A DNA stretch of 64,000 bases from Pseudomonas sp. AB6. GTDB taxonomy: Bacteria; Pseudomonadota; Gammaproteobacteria; Pseudomonadales; Pseudomonadaceae. The position numbers and the translations under genes are program-made. The stretch lies in contig NZ_JAVIWJ010000001.1 of NCBI RefSeq assembly GCF_034314105.1, positions 4,262,001 through 4,326,000 on the forward strand, read 5' to 3'. Of the stretch, positions 44,028-51,869 are shown piece after piece (within the stretch, counting starts at the first letter, position 1; every line of letters starts with the position of its first letter). The notes beneath the pieces were generated by a model, which was not told the origin of the DNA, made no database searches, and saw only the letters and a list, made by a program, of their open reading frames with translations.

Positions 44028-44248
44028 GAGTAATCCTGTTTTAGTTAGGGCGGTGCCCATAAGAATGGTCTTGCCTGGCGCGATGGGCGTTTAGATGACG
44101 CAATCTCGTCCGGTCCTGCTGGGCCTTTCAGGCATTTCGGCACGTTATCGCGGAAAAGAAAGGCGCGACGCACGTGTCCGATAGGTCTATTGCAAGGCGA
44201 AGCGTCCGGGCGTAAGCCTGGCGGGAAGGCCCGAGTATAACAGAGCAT
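44028..44248 (-). promoter_or_regulatory. Leader region of the rhlE gene
   Basis: These 221 bases precede rhlE on its strand and hold no credible gene. TTATACT (reverse of 44234-44240) is a good sigma-70 -10 box; no matching -35 was found. If used, it would give a 5' leader of about 200 bases, of the kind seen for other cold-regulated helicase mRNAs. This is inference from one box. Confidence 0.4.
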
Positions 44249-45079
44249 TCACCGTGCGCCGCTTTCCTGCTGCTCAACGGTTTTATCAGGAGGTAGCGCA
44301 GAGGGCTTGGATAGTTCCGGCACTGGAGAAACGGCCGGTATGGCTTCGCCAGCGTAGCGCGAAGTCAGTGCGGCATAGGCGGGCTCGCGCTTGAAACGTT
44401 TGAGTTCGGCGCCGAACCGTTGCACCAGCAAGTCCATGCCTGCATTTTTTCGCAGGGCAAGGTACTGAGCCTCACGGCTGATGACGGTCGGGGACTGCGT
44501 GATTTGGTCGCGAGCCTTCATTTGATCAAGCACATGCTGACCGACGCGTCGGTCAGTGATCACCATGTCGACTCTACCTAACAGCAGCTTGCCAAAGTTG
44601 GCTTCATGGCTCGCGGCTGGCTCGCGGATGAACAGCGTCGAGGCATCGAATTCGTTGCTGTAAAGATACCCAGGCGATACCCCAATGGCCAAGCCCGTTA
44701 GATCATCAAGGGTCAGGAAAAGGTGAGGGTGGGCGTTGGCGTAAAACAACACCCACTCGACGTAAGACAGCGGTTCGCTGGGATATAGCAGCAAATCGTC
44801 GCGCTCAACCCGCTGAAAAATATCCAGCGCGCCATCGGCCTGACCTTGTTTGAGCATCGACAGGCAGCGCTTCCAGGGCAAAAACTCCCATTTCACATCG
44901 ATGCCCAGCCGCTCAAAAACGATCATGGTGGTGTCGTAATCCAAGCCCCGTGGCTCACCGTCTTCGACGTAGACATACGGCGCCCAGGGTTCGGTGACGA
45001 TATGCAGGGTTTCGCCCAATGCATTGAAGCTTAGGCAGATAAGAAAAAGGGCGGCAAATAAGCGGGCGTTAGCAAGCAT
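44249..45079 (-). CDS. Periplasmic substrate-binding protein (SBP_bac_3 type)
   Basis: A 276-residue exported protein with a 22-residue signal peptide and an amino-acid-binding-like fold: ETLHIVTEPWAPYVYVEDGEPRG opens the domain, followed by the GVSPGYLYS strand and VDMVITDRRVG. The C-terminal tail (about residues 245-276) is Pro/Ser-rich. No ABC permease or ATPase genes are adjacent, so it may be an orphan sensor-type or scavenging protein; the ligand cannot be told from sequence. The next gene upstream is 65 bases away on the same strand. Confidence 0.88.
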   Translation of the reverse strand: MLANARLFAALFLICLSFNALGETLHIVTEPWAPYVYVEDGEPRGLDYDTTMIVFERLGIDVKWEFLPWKRCLSMLKQGQADGALDIFQRVERDDLLLYPSEPLSYVEWVLFYANAHPHLFLTLDDLTGLAIGVSPGYLYSNEFDASTLFIREPAASHEANFGKLLLGRVDMVITDRRVGQHVLDQMKARDQITQSPTVISREAQYLALRKNAGMDLLVQRFGAELKRFKREPAYAALTSRYAGEAIPAVSPVPELSKPSALPPDKTVEQQESGAR

Positions 45080-45144
45080 GAGCGCAGATTACGACGCGCG
45101 CTGCTTAAAAAGAAGTACGGCTTCGGGAGATGATAACGGGAAGA

Positions 45145-46266
45145 TCATTTGTCTACGGGGCCGTGTTTAAGCAGATGCAGGTAAATTACATCGCGTTGTT
45201 TACCGAGAATCTGCCGAACACCCCAATGATTCAACCAGTTGTTAAGCTGCTCCGGCTCCAAGGTATGTTTTAACCGCTCCTCGGCATTCTGTCGGGCTTT
45301 TTCCCACCATACCGGCGAGCACGCGCGGTCGAACTCATTACTGTGCCAAGAACAGCCGTATAGAATTTCACGCAGAAACTGCCGTTGTGTGGCGGGTACG
45401 CCCACGGTTATGGCTTTGTACATCAGGCGTTTCCACGTGGCCGGACGAGGCAGCAAAGTGTTTACGCGACGTGTGTCATCCAGCGCCGCCTGGCTAAGCG
45501 GTGCATCGCCATGCTTGGCGAGCCAGGCACGAATCTTGGCGCGAAACAGCTGTTTGCGGCTCCAATAGTGATGGATCAGGTCGGTACATTCCTTGACCTC
45601 CATGGTGCGATACGCCGCTACGCTCAGGCAGAACTCTTCGAGGGTGTAGGAGGTGGTCACTTCCGGGTAAAACTCATCCATTAAGCCAATCGATTGATCC
45701 AGCACACCAGCGTCTTCACGCATCAGGCCAATGACCCCCGAATTAAGCAGCGGCATCTGGTCGTCGGTCAGCCCGCGTGCGCCTAAACGTTCAGCGAGCA
45801 CTGCATACAGCGGGACTTCTTTATAAACCCCATAACGCGGTCCGAACGCATTGCACAGTAGCGTGCCGGGCTTTACCCGATCAAACAGCTTTAACGGCGA
45901 GCAATGGAAAAAGGTGTCGGTGTCGATCAGCAGCGCGCGTTCCGATTCTGTCAGCACAGTGCGTAGCGCTACGTGTTTGGTCCGGAAGTGGTAGCCATGG
46001 GGAGCGCTCCAAGCGGCGCGAGTCTCTTTGTCCAGCGGGCGAACGCGCACGGGTAAATCGGCGTAAGGCGCAGGATTGTCGCTGAAAACCTGGATGTCCA
46101 AAGGCTGATCAGGCGTTTCGCGCATGCCGGCAAGGGCACTGGCGATACTGAATACCGCTTCCTGATGGTACGTGTCCGCACCAAAAACCAGGTAGACCAG
46201 CTGCGGCGCTTGCGGGGAAATATTGGAAGATGTCACAGATAAGTCCGTAATCCAAAGTGCCAGCAA
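45145..46266 (-). CDS. Glycosyltransferase-like protein with a DTD motif
   Basis: Up to 373 residues. VYLVFGADTYHQEAVFSI near the start and ALLIDTDTFF with a D-x-D motif resemble the nucleotide-sugar core of GT-A enzymes such as family 8. The C-terminal part (from the WSRKQLFRAKIRAWLAKHG segment on) is basic and unrecognised. The start is uncertain: the frame opens with TTG at 46266, and a GTG at 46236 is also possible; neither has a strong ribosome-binding site. There is no signal peptide, so it is presumably cytoplasmic. The acceptor is unknown, and neighbours give no pathway hint. Confidence 0.7.
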   Translation of the reverse strand: MLALWITDLSVTSSNISPQAPQLVYLVFGADTYHQEAVFSIASALAGMRETPDQPLDIQVFSDNPAPYADLPVRVRPLDKETRAAWSAPHGYHFRTKHVALRTVLTESERALLIDTDTFFHCSPLKLFDRVKPGTLLCNAFGPRYGVYKEVPLYAVLAERLGARGLTDDQMPLLNSGVIGLMREDAGVLDQSIGLMDEFYPEVTTSYTLEEFCLSVAAYRTMEVKECTDLIHHYWSRKQLFRAKIRAWLAKHGDAPLSQAALDDTRRVNTLLPRPATWKRLMYKAITVGVPATQRQFLREILYGCSWHSNEFDRACSPVWWEKARQNAEERLKHTLEPEQLNNWLNHWGVRQILGKQRDVIYLHLLKHGPVDK

Positions 46267-46344
46267 GGTCCCGCCGACGCGAAAGCTTGCTGATTCAAGA
46301 GGCTCGAATGGTACACAAGCGCGCTTGTCACGTTGGATTTGTTT

Positions 46345-47190
46345 TCAGCGCGGCAGTTTCAAGTTATTCCAGATGGCCAAGCTCGGCTCAGCCTGATTCA
46401 ACGTGTAGAAATGCAGGCCCGGTGCGCCGCCTTCCAACAGACGATCACACATCTGTGTAATAACCTGTTCGCCGAACGCCTGGATGCTCTGGACGTCGTC
46501 GCCATAGGCTTCCAGTTGTTTGCGAATCCAGCGTGGAATCTCTGCACCACAGGCGTCGGAAAAGCGCGCCAGCTTGCTGTAGTTGGTGATAGGCATAATG
46601 CCCGGCACCACAGGGATATTCACGCCTAACTTGCGCACGCGTTCGACGAAATAAAAATAGCTGTCGGCGTTGAAGAAGTATTGAGTGATGGCACTGTCGG
46701 CACCGGCTTGAGCCTTGCGCACGAAGTTAGCCACGTCGTCTTCGAAGTTGCGCGCTTGCGGATGCATTTCCGGGTAGGCCGCTACTTCTATGTGGAAATG
46801 GCTGCCGGTTTCTTCCCGGATGAACGCCACCAGATCATTGGCATGACGCAGTTCACCGCTGGCCATGCCCATGCCAGAAGGCAGGTCACCGCGCAGGGCG
46901 ACAATGCGTTTGATGCCCGCTTGTTGGTATTGGGTCAGCAGGGCGCGCAAGTCGGCCTTGCTGTCGCCGACGCATGACAAATGTGGCGCGGCCGGAATTT
47001 TTACTTCGCTTTCCAGCTGTAACACGGTGTTGATCGTGCGGTCGCGGGTCGAGCCGCCTGCGCCGTAGGTGCAGGAAAAAAAATCGGGGTTGTACGTGGC
47101 CAATTGGCGAGCGGTGGTGAGCAGTTTTTCATGCCCGGCATCGGTCTTGGTCGGAAAAAATTCGAAGCTGAAGCGACGGTCTTGGGACAT
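46345..47190 (-). CDS. metF: 5,10-methylenetetrahydrofolate reductase MetF
   Basis: FAD enzyme that makes 5-methyltetrahydrofolate for methionine synthase. The 281-residue protein has FSFEFFPTKT at the N-terminus (catalytic Glu), the FSCTYGAGGSTRDRT motif, RIVALRGDLP and ADSAITQYFFNADSYF, all typical. The ATG at 47190 (MSQDRRFSFEFF) is preferred over the longer frame. It lies downstream of ahcY on the same strand, a pairing that couples homocysteine supply and remethylation; a repeat of about 100 bases separates them. Confidence 0.96.
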   Translation of the reverse strand: MSQDRRFSFEFFPTKTDAGHEKLLTTARQLATYNPDFFSCTYGAGGSTRDRTINTVLQLESEVKIPAAPHLSCVGDSKADLRALLTQYQQAGIKRIVALRGDLPSGMGMASGELRHANDLVAFIREETGSHFHIEVAAYPEMHPQARNFEDDVANFVRKAQAGADSAITQYFFNADSYFYFVERVRKLGVNIPVVPGIMPITNYSKLARFSDACGAEIPRWIRKQLEAYGDDVQSIQAFGEQVITQMCDRLLEGGAPGLHFYTLNQAEPSLAIWNNLKLPR

Positions 47191-47206
47191 GGACGCCGAT
47201 CTCATT

Positions 47207-47311
47207 GTAGGAGCGGGCTTGCCCGCGATAAGGTCGGAACGACCTTCAAAAAATGTGAATGACCGCTATTGCGACCGCTTCACGCTCGTTCGCGGACAAG
47301 TCCGCTCCCAC
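47207..47311. repeat. Paired REP element between ahcY and metF
   Basis: GTAGGAGCGGGCTTGCCCGCGA (shown in part; 47207-47228) and its inverted partner ending in CGGACAAGTCCGCTCCCAC (to 47311) flank about 60 bases. Each arm is itself a small hairpin, so the element is a BIME-like pair. It lies in the ahcY-metF gap and would be in the transcript if the genes are co-transcribed. Confidence 0.8.
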
Positions 47312-47361
47312 AGGAGAGCGGACAGTCCGAGATCAATTGCGAGCGCGCAAGCGCCCATCAA

Positions 47362-48771
47362 TCAATAACGATAAGCGTGCGGCTTGAACGGGCCTTCGAC
47401 AGCCACGCCGATGTAGTCGGCCTGGGTCTTGGTCAGTTGAGTGACCACGCCACCGAAACCACGAACCATTTCCAGCGCGACTTCTTCGTCAAGCTTCTTC
47501 GGCAGCACTTCGACGGTCAGGCGCTCGGCTTTTTGGGCCGGTGCCAGGTCGGCGTATTTCTGATCGAACAAGAAGATCTGAGCCAGCACCTGGTTGGCGA
47601 ACGAACCGTCCATGATGCGGCTCGGGTGACCTGTGGCATTGCCCAGGTTTACCAAACGACCTTCGGCCAGCAGGATCAGGTAGTCATCGTTGTGCGGATC
47701 GAAAGTGCCCGGCCCGGTACGGTGAATCTTGTGAACCTGCGGCTTCACTTCTTCCCACGCCCAGCTTTTGCGCATGAAAGCGGTGTCGATTTCGTTGTCG
47801 AAGTGACCGATGTTGCACACGACCGCGCGTTTCTTGAGGGCCTTGAGCATGTTCGAGTCGCAAACGTTGACGTTACCGGTGGTGGTCACGATCAGGTCGA
47901 TCTTGCCCAGCAAGGCGGTGTCGATGCTGGCGGCGGTGCCGTCGTTGATCCCGTCGATGAACGGCGAAACCAGTTCAAAACCGTCCATGCACGCTTGCAT
48001 GGCGCAGATTGGATCAACTTCCGTAACCTTGACGATCATCCCTTCCTGACGCAGCGACTGCGCAGAGCCCTTGCCCACGTCACCGTAACCGATGACCAGC
48101 GCTTGCTTGCCGGACAGCAGGTGGTCGGTACCACGCTTGATTGCATCGTTCAGGCTATGGCGGCAGCCGTACTTGTTGTCGTTTTTGCTTTTGGTCACAG
48201 AGTCGTTGACGTTGATGGCCGGGATTTTCAGCTCGCCCTTGGCCAACATGTCCAACAGGCGGTGAACGCCAGTGGTGGTTTCTTCTGTGACGCCGTGGAT
48301 GCGTGCGAGCATCTGCGGGTATTTCTTGTGGATGATCTCGGTCAGGTCGCCGCCGTCGTCGAGAATCATGTTGGCGTCCCAAGGCTGGCCATCTTTGAGG
48401 ATGGTTTGCTCGATGCACCACTCGTATTCAGCTTCGGTTTCGCCTTTCCAGGCATAAACCGCAACACCGGCAGCGGCAACAGCGGCAGCAGCCTGATCCT
48501 GAGTAGAGAAAATGTTGCATGACGACCAACGCACTTCGGCACCCAGGGCAACCAGGGTTTCGATCAGCACGGCGGTCTGGATGGTCATGTGGATGCAGCC
48601 GAGAATCTTCGCGCCCTTGAGCGGTTGCTCGCCGGCGTATTTACGGCGCAGACCCATCAGGGCAGGCATTTCGGATTCGGCGATGATGGTTTCGCGACGA
48701 CCCCAGGCAGCCAGGGACATGTCGGCAACTTTGTAGTCGGTAAAATCAGCGGGCGAAATTACAGCACTCAT
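47362..48771 (-). CDS. ahcY: Adenosylhomocysteinase (SAH hydrolase) AhcY
   Basis: NAD-dependent enzyme that splits S-adenosylhomocysteine into adenosine and homocysteine, relieving inhibition of methyltransferases. The 469-residue length is standard. CNIFSTQDQAAAA, the substrate-binding NVNDSVTKSKNDNKYGCRHS and the NAD fold GYGDVGKGSA (228-237) are intact, ending in the KPHAYRY C-terminus typical of the family. The ATG at 48771 is preceded by GGAGA. An SAH riboswitch occupies the leader, so expression should rise with SAH. Confidence 0.97.
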   Translation of the reverse strand: MSAVISPADFTDYKVADMSLAAWGRRETIIAESEMPALMGLRRKYAGEQPLKGAKILGCIHMTIQTAVLIETLVALGAEVRWSSCNIFSTQDQAAAAVAAAGVAVYAWKGETEAEYEWCIEQTILKDGQPWDANMILDDGGDLTEIIHKKYPQMLARIHGVTEETTTGVHRLLDMLAKGELKIPAINVNDSVTKSKNDNKYGCRHSLNDAIKRGTDHLLSGKQALVIGYGDVGKGSAQSLRQEGMIVKVTEVDPICAMQACMDGFELVSPFIDGINDGTAASIDTALLGKIDLIVTTTGNVNVCDSNMLKALKKRAVVCNIGHFDNEIDTAFMRKSWAWEEVKPQVHKIHRTGPGTFDPHNDDYLILLAEGRLVNLGNATGHPSRIMDGSFANQVLAQIFLFDQKYADLAPAQKAERLTVEVLPKKLDEEVALEMVRGFGGVVTQLTKTQADYIGVAVEGPFKPHAYRY

Positions 48772-48777
48772 TGAGAG

Positions 48778-48802
48778 TCTCCATTCGTAAGTATGCGAAT
48801 GG
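48778..48802 (-). promoter_or_regulatory. Expression-platform hairpin of the ahcY riboswitch
   Basis: Read on the minus strand, CCATTCG (48802-48796) pairs with CGAATGG (48787-48781) around eight bases. The 3' arm takes in the first two G residues of the GGAGA ribosome-binding site (48782-48778). The 5' arm shares two C residues with the GCGCCC pseudoknot strand of the riboswitch (48806-48801), so aptamer and hairpin cannot both be fully formed. Confidence 0.7.
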
Positions 48803-48907
48803 GCGCCGTTGTGCGTTTAGGTTTGACCGGCATGATTCGCAGAATCAGCTGATTAAACAACGCCCCATCCGAGCCTGACAGGAAGAACCTGCTGCAGCGC
48901 CCCTCGG
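48801..48907 (-). ncRNA. S-adenosylhomocysteine (SAH) riboswitch
   Basis: In the ahcY leader the minus strand reads CCGAGGGGCGCTGCAGC (from 48907), then GTCAGGCTCGGA, and finally CAACGGCGCCC (ending at 48801). These match the conserved SAH-riboswitch blocks: P1 is CCGAG with CTCGG (48907-48903 with 48873-48869), and GGGCGC (48902-48897) pairs with GCGCCC (48806-48801) as the pseudoknot-type helix. SAH riboswitches are known upstream of ahcY in pseudomonads and activate expression on ligand binding. Confidence 0.92.
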
Positions 48908-48971
48908 ACAGGTGGCGGGAACGGTATCAAGCGAAGATGACCGTTTTGAAGCGGTGGCGATTATCTTTTTT

Positions 48972-49058
48972 TGAGCGGTAAGTTGCAAGCCTCAAGCTAC
49001 AAGCGGCAAGCTGAGCGCTATTTCTTGCAGCTCGCAGCTTGCCGCTCAAACTGTCTTT
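48972..49058. repeat. Inverted repeat with AAGCTTGCAGC-type units upstream of the thioesterase gene
   Basis: TTGAGCGGTAAGTTGC (48971-48986) is an inverted, imperfect copy of GCAGCTTGCCGCTCAA (about 49044-49059). The centre contains further CAAGCTACAAG-like and TTGCAGCTCGCAGC-like units. This is a typical noncoding Pseudomonas repeat, lying between the divergent ahcY leader and thioesterase gene. Confidence 0.7.
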
Positions 49059-49070
49059 CTAGGAGTGATT

Positions 49071-49475
49071 ATGAATTTCCACACCCGCAAGTGGGTCAAA
49101 CCCGAAGACCTCAACCCCAATGGCACGCTGTTCGGCGGCAGCCTGCTGCGCTGGATCGACGAAGAGGCGGCTATCTACGCCATTGTTCAGTTGGGTAACC
49201 AGCGCGTTGTCACTAAGTACATTTCCGAAATTAACTTCGTCAGCGCCTCGCGTCAGGGCGACATCATCGAGCTGGGCATCACTGCCACCGCTTTTGGCCG
49301 CACCTCGATTACCTTGACCTGTGAAGTGCGCAATAAAATCACGCGCAAAAGCATTCTCACCGTCGACAAGATGGTCTTCGTTAACCTGGGCGAGGACGGC
49401 CTACCGTCACCCCATGGCCGGACTGAGATCTTGTACGTGAAGGATCAATTCAAGGAAGACGCGATCAGTGGCTGA
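49071..49475 (+). CDS. Hotdog-fold acyl-CoA thioesterase
   Basis: A 134-residue hotdog-fold protein of the YciA/BACH type that hydrolyses acyl-CoA esters; chain-length preference is not visible. NPNGTLFGGSLLRWIDEEAA carries the conserved Asn, Gly-Gly and catalytic Asp, and the SEINFVSASRQGDIIEL strand follows. AGGAGTGATT before the ATG supports the start at 49071. Active enzymes are dimers or hexamers of this unit. It is a lone plus-strand gene converging on the type VI island. Confidence 0.92.
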   Translation: MNFHTRKWVKPEDLNPNGTLFGGSLLRWIDEEAAIYAIVQLGNQRVVTKYISEINFVSASRQGDIIELGITATAFGRTSITLTCEVRNKITRKSILTVDKMVFVNLGEDGLPSPHGRTEILYVKDQFKEDAISG

Positions 49476-49523
49476 TCGCTCCCGCTTTAAAACCAACGTT
49501 TTGGCGAAGGCTTCCGCGTGCCG

Positions 49524-50654
49524 TTACGCCCGTTGCCTCCGGGTGTTTTCGTTGGCGTAGACCTCAGCAAATATCCCGGTAATCGAACGTCGCGGGTTGC
49601 GCTTGTGCAAGGTTTTTACTTGAGCGCTCAGCTTTAGCAGCTCGGGGCTGGGTTTGGCCCATTGGTTTTTCGGCAACGGTTCTGACCATTCGCGCATGGC
49701 CTCGGGCAATGCTTTTCGGGCCATGCGTTTAACGCGGCCGTTTTCCCATTCGCATAGCCAAAACGGCAACGTCCAGAAGGTCATGACGTGATACAGGTAC
49801 CAGAAAAAGCCATACACCCAGCCCCGCTGCTTGTCGCGGATTTGCTGATGTAACCGGGCGCGGGCATTGCGAAAGGTGTGCGTGCCTTCGTGGGGCGGAT
49901 CGTCGGGGCCTTGCAGGTCCAGTGGGTCGGCGATTTCTTTTAGGGTATGAACTTCGTATTCCATGTAAGCGCGAATCGCCTCCCAGTTGCTGATAGCGAT
50001 GGGCAGCACAGGGCAGCCGAATTCCATACTGACCAGACGGTCGTCATAGAAAAACCCGAAGCCCATGCCGTATTGCCGTTGAACCCCGTGCGGGGTCGCG
50101 CCTTGGGCCTCGATGACCCAGGCGGACAAGGATTCCCACGGGACGAAGACCGGCTTTTCGTAGTCTTCGGGCATGAAGCAGACTTCACGGCGTTGGCGGT
50201 TAAAGCGGGTGGGGATGATTTCTTCGTATTTGTTGTGGACGTAGAACCAGATGAGGAGCGCCATTGTTAAGCAAAATAGCGTAACTCCCGTCGTTATTGG
50301 CAATCCTACGCGGTGAGTGCCTGCGATAAGTATCCATGCTTCCGATAAATCGTAGCCAATGAATAAGCCAATTAATCCCGAAAATAGTGGGAAGAGAAAA
50401 CTAAACATAACAAAGCCATTGAATGGAATTCCAAGCGTGACCTGCCAAGCAAAAACCTGCGGGGAGCCTAGTCCAAAGTCTAGATAGATATCATTTAGCT
50501 CCCCCACATAAGGGCAATGAGCTGGCAATTGAGTAGGAAGTGGAAGTGGTGCTAGGTACGTGACGCGACCGCTTGGGAACGGTTCAACATCTCCGGCTTT
50601 TTTGGGGTATTGCAAATTCAGTTCTGGGATTGCCGCTTTTTGATTCTTATCCAT
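49524..50654 (-). CDS. DUF6708-like membrane protein, distal copy; candidate T6SS immunity protein
   Basis: A 376-residue protein about 90% identical to the gene immediately upstream. Layout: polar N-terminus (1-75), two membrane segments (about 78-100 and 107-138), a conserved soluble region (about 140-290), a third hydrophobic stretch (FFWYLYHVMTFWTLPFWL, near 300) and a basic C-terminus. It fits the DUF6708 family as I recall it, whose members often lie behind T6SS effector genes. By position and topology it may protect against the membrane-acting effector; no function is demonstrated. The ATG at 50654 is preferred because both copies share MDKNQKAA from there. Confidence 0.75.
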   Translation of the reverse strand: MDKNQKAAIPELNLQYPKKAGDVEPFPSGRVTYLAPLPLPTQLPAHCPYVGELNDIYLDFGLGSPQVFAWQVTLGIPFNGFVMFSFLFPLFSGLIGLFIGYDLSEAWILIAGTHRVGLPITTGVTLFCLTMALLIWFYVHNKYEEIIPTRFNRQRREVCFMPEDYEKPVFVPWESLSAWVIEAQGATPHGVQRQYGMGFGFFYDDRLVSMEFGCPVLPIAISNWEAIRAYMEYEVHTLKEIADPLDLQGPDDPPHEGTHTFRNARARLHQQIRDKQRGWVYGFFWYLYHVMTFWTLPFWLCEWENGRVKRMARKALPEAMREWSEPLPKNQWAKPSPELLKLSAQVKTLHKRNPRRSITGIFAEVYANENTRRQRA

Positions 50655-50683
50655 GAAAATTTCCAAACGGTAGCGCCTGAAAA

Positions 50684-50708
50684 GCCTCGCGAACAAGTTC
50701 GCTCCTAC
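50684..50708. repeat. Single REP hairpin between the two DUF6708-like genes
   Basis: GCCTCGCGAACAAGTTCGCT followed by CCTAC contains the small stem GCGAAC-AA-GTTCGC. It is the singlet form of the GTAGGAGCGAACTTGTTCGCG-type Pseudomonas REP and interrupts the duplicated gene pair. Confidence 0.7.
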
Positions 50709-50738
50709 AAAAATTTGAGCTTTCCTTAACCCTGTTCG

Positions 50739-51869
50739 TCACGCCCGTTGCCGTCCGGTGTTTTCGTTGGCGTAGACCTCGGCAAATATCCCGGTAATCG
50801 GGCGTCGCGGGTTGCGCTTGTGCAAGGTTTTTACTTGAGCGCTCAGCTTTAGCAGCTCGGGGCTGGGTTTGGCCCATTGGTTTTTCGGCAACGGTTCTGA
50901 CCATTCGCGCATTGCCTCGGGCAACGCGTTACGGGCCATGCGTTTAACGCGGCCGTTTTCCCATTCGCATAGCCAAAACGGCAGCGTCCAGAAGGTCATG
51001 ACGTGGTACAGGTACCAGAAAGTGCCGTACACCCAACCCCGCTGCTTGTCGCGGATTTGCTGATGCAACCGGGCGCGGGCATTGCGGAACGTGTGCAGGC
51101 CTTCGTGGGGTGGATCGTCCGGGCCTTGCAGGTCTAGCGGATCGGCAATTTCTTTTAGGCTATGAACTTCGTACTCCATGTAAGCGCGAATCGCCTCCCA
51201 GTTACTGATAGCAATAGGCAGCGCAGGACAGCCGAACTCCATACTGACCACACGGTCGTCATAGAAAAACCCGAAACCCATGCCGTATTGCCGTTGAACG
51301 CCATGCGGGGTAGCGCCTTGAGCTTCGATAACCCACGCGGACAAAGATTCCCACGGGACGAAGACGGGTTTTTCGTAGTCTTCGGGCATAAAGCAAACTT
51401 CGCGGCGTTGGCGGTTGAAGCGGGTGGGGATGATTTCTTCGTATTTGTTGTGGACGTAGAACCAGATGAGGAACGATATTGTTGAGCAAAATAGCGTAAT
51501 TCCAATACTACTATCTAAGCTCACTCCATGAGTGCCTACGATAAGTGCCCATGCTTCCGATAGGTCATATCCAACCAGTATCCCTATTAATCCCGAAAAC
51601 AGCGGAAGGCCGAAGCTTAGCATCATAAAACCATTGAACGGCGCTCCCAACGTGACCTGCCATGCAAAAACTTGAGGGCAGCCTAGTCCAAAGTCTAGAT
51701 AAACATCGTTTAGTTCACCGACATAAGGGCAGTGAGTGGGCGCTTGAGTAGGCAGAGGGAGTGGCGCTAAGTAAGTAACGCGACCGCTTGGGAATGGTTC
51801 AACGTCACCAGCCTTTTTGGGGTGTTGCAAGTTCGGTTCTGGTGTTGCCGCTTTTTGATTCTTATCCAT
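50739..51869 (-). CDS. DUF6708-like membrane protein, proximal copy; candidate T6SS immunity protein
   Basis: Also 376 residues and colinear with the distal copy. Counting by eye I find about 36 substitutions, of which 21 fall in residues 76-134, the first two membrane segments and their loop; the last 240 residues differ at only about eight sites. The start codon overlaps the effector stop by eight bases, so it is coupled to the effector as immunity genes usually are. A pore-blocking or pore-sensing role in the inner membrane is inference from this context. It ends 84 bases before the distal copy, with a REP hairpin between them. Confidence 0.78.
   Translation of the reverse strand: MDKNQKAATPEPNLQHPKKAGDVEPFPSGRVTYLAPLPLPTQAPTHCPYVGELNDVYLDFGLGCPQVFAWQVTLGAPFNGFMMLSFGLPLFSGLIGILVGYDLSEAWALIVGTHGVSLDSSIGITLFCSTISFLIWFYVHNKYEEIIPTRFNRQRREVCFMPEDYEKPVFVPWESLSAWVIEAQGATPHGVQRQYGMGFGFFYDDRVVSMEFGCPALPIAISNWEAIRAYMEYEVHSLKEIADPLDLQGPDDPPHEGLHTFRNARARLHQQIRDKQRGWVYGTFWYLYHVMTFWTLPFWLCEWENGRVKRMARNALPEAMREWSEPLPKNQWAKPSPELLKLSAQVKTLHKRNPRRPITGIFAEVYANENTGRQRA

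Noticed and set aside
47269..48522. A 417-codon open frame on the plus strand
   Set aside because: It lies opposite ahcY and its composition mirrors the strongly biased codon use of that gene. It has no ribosome-binding site and no recognisable motif, so it is a shadow frame.
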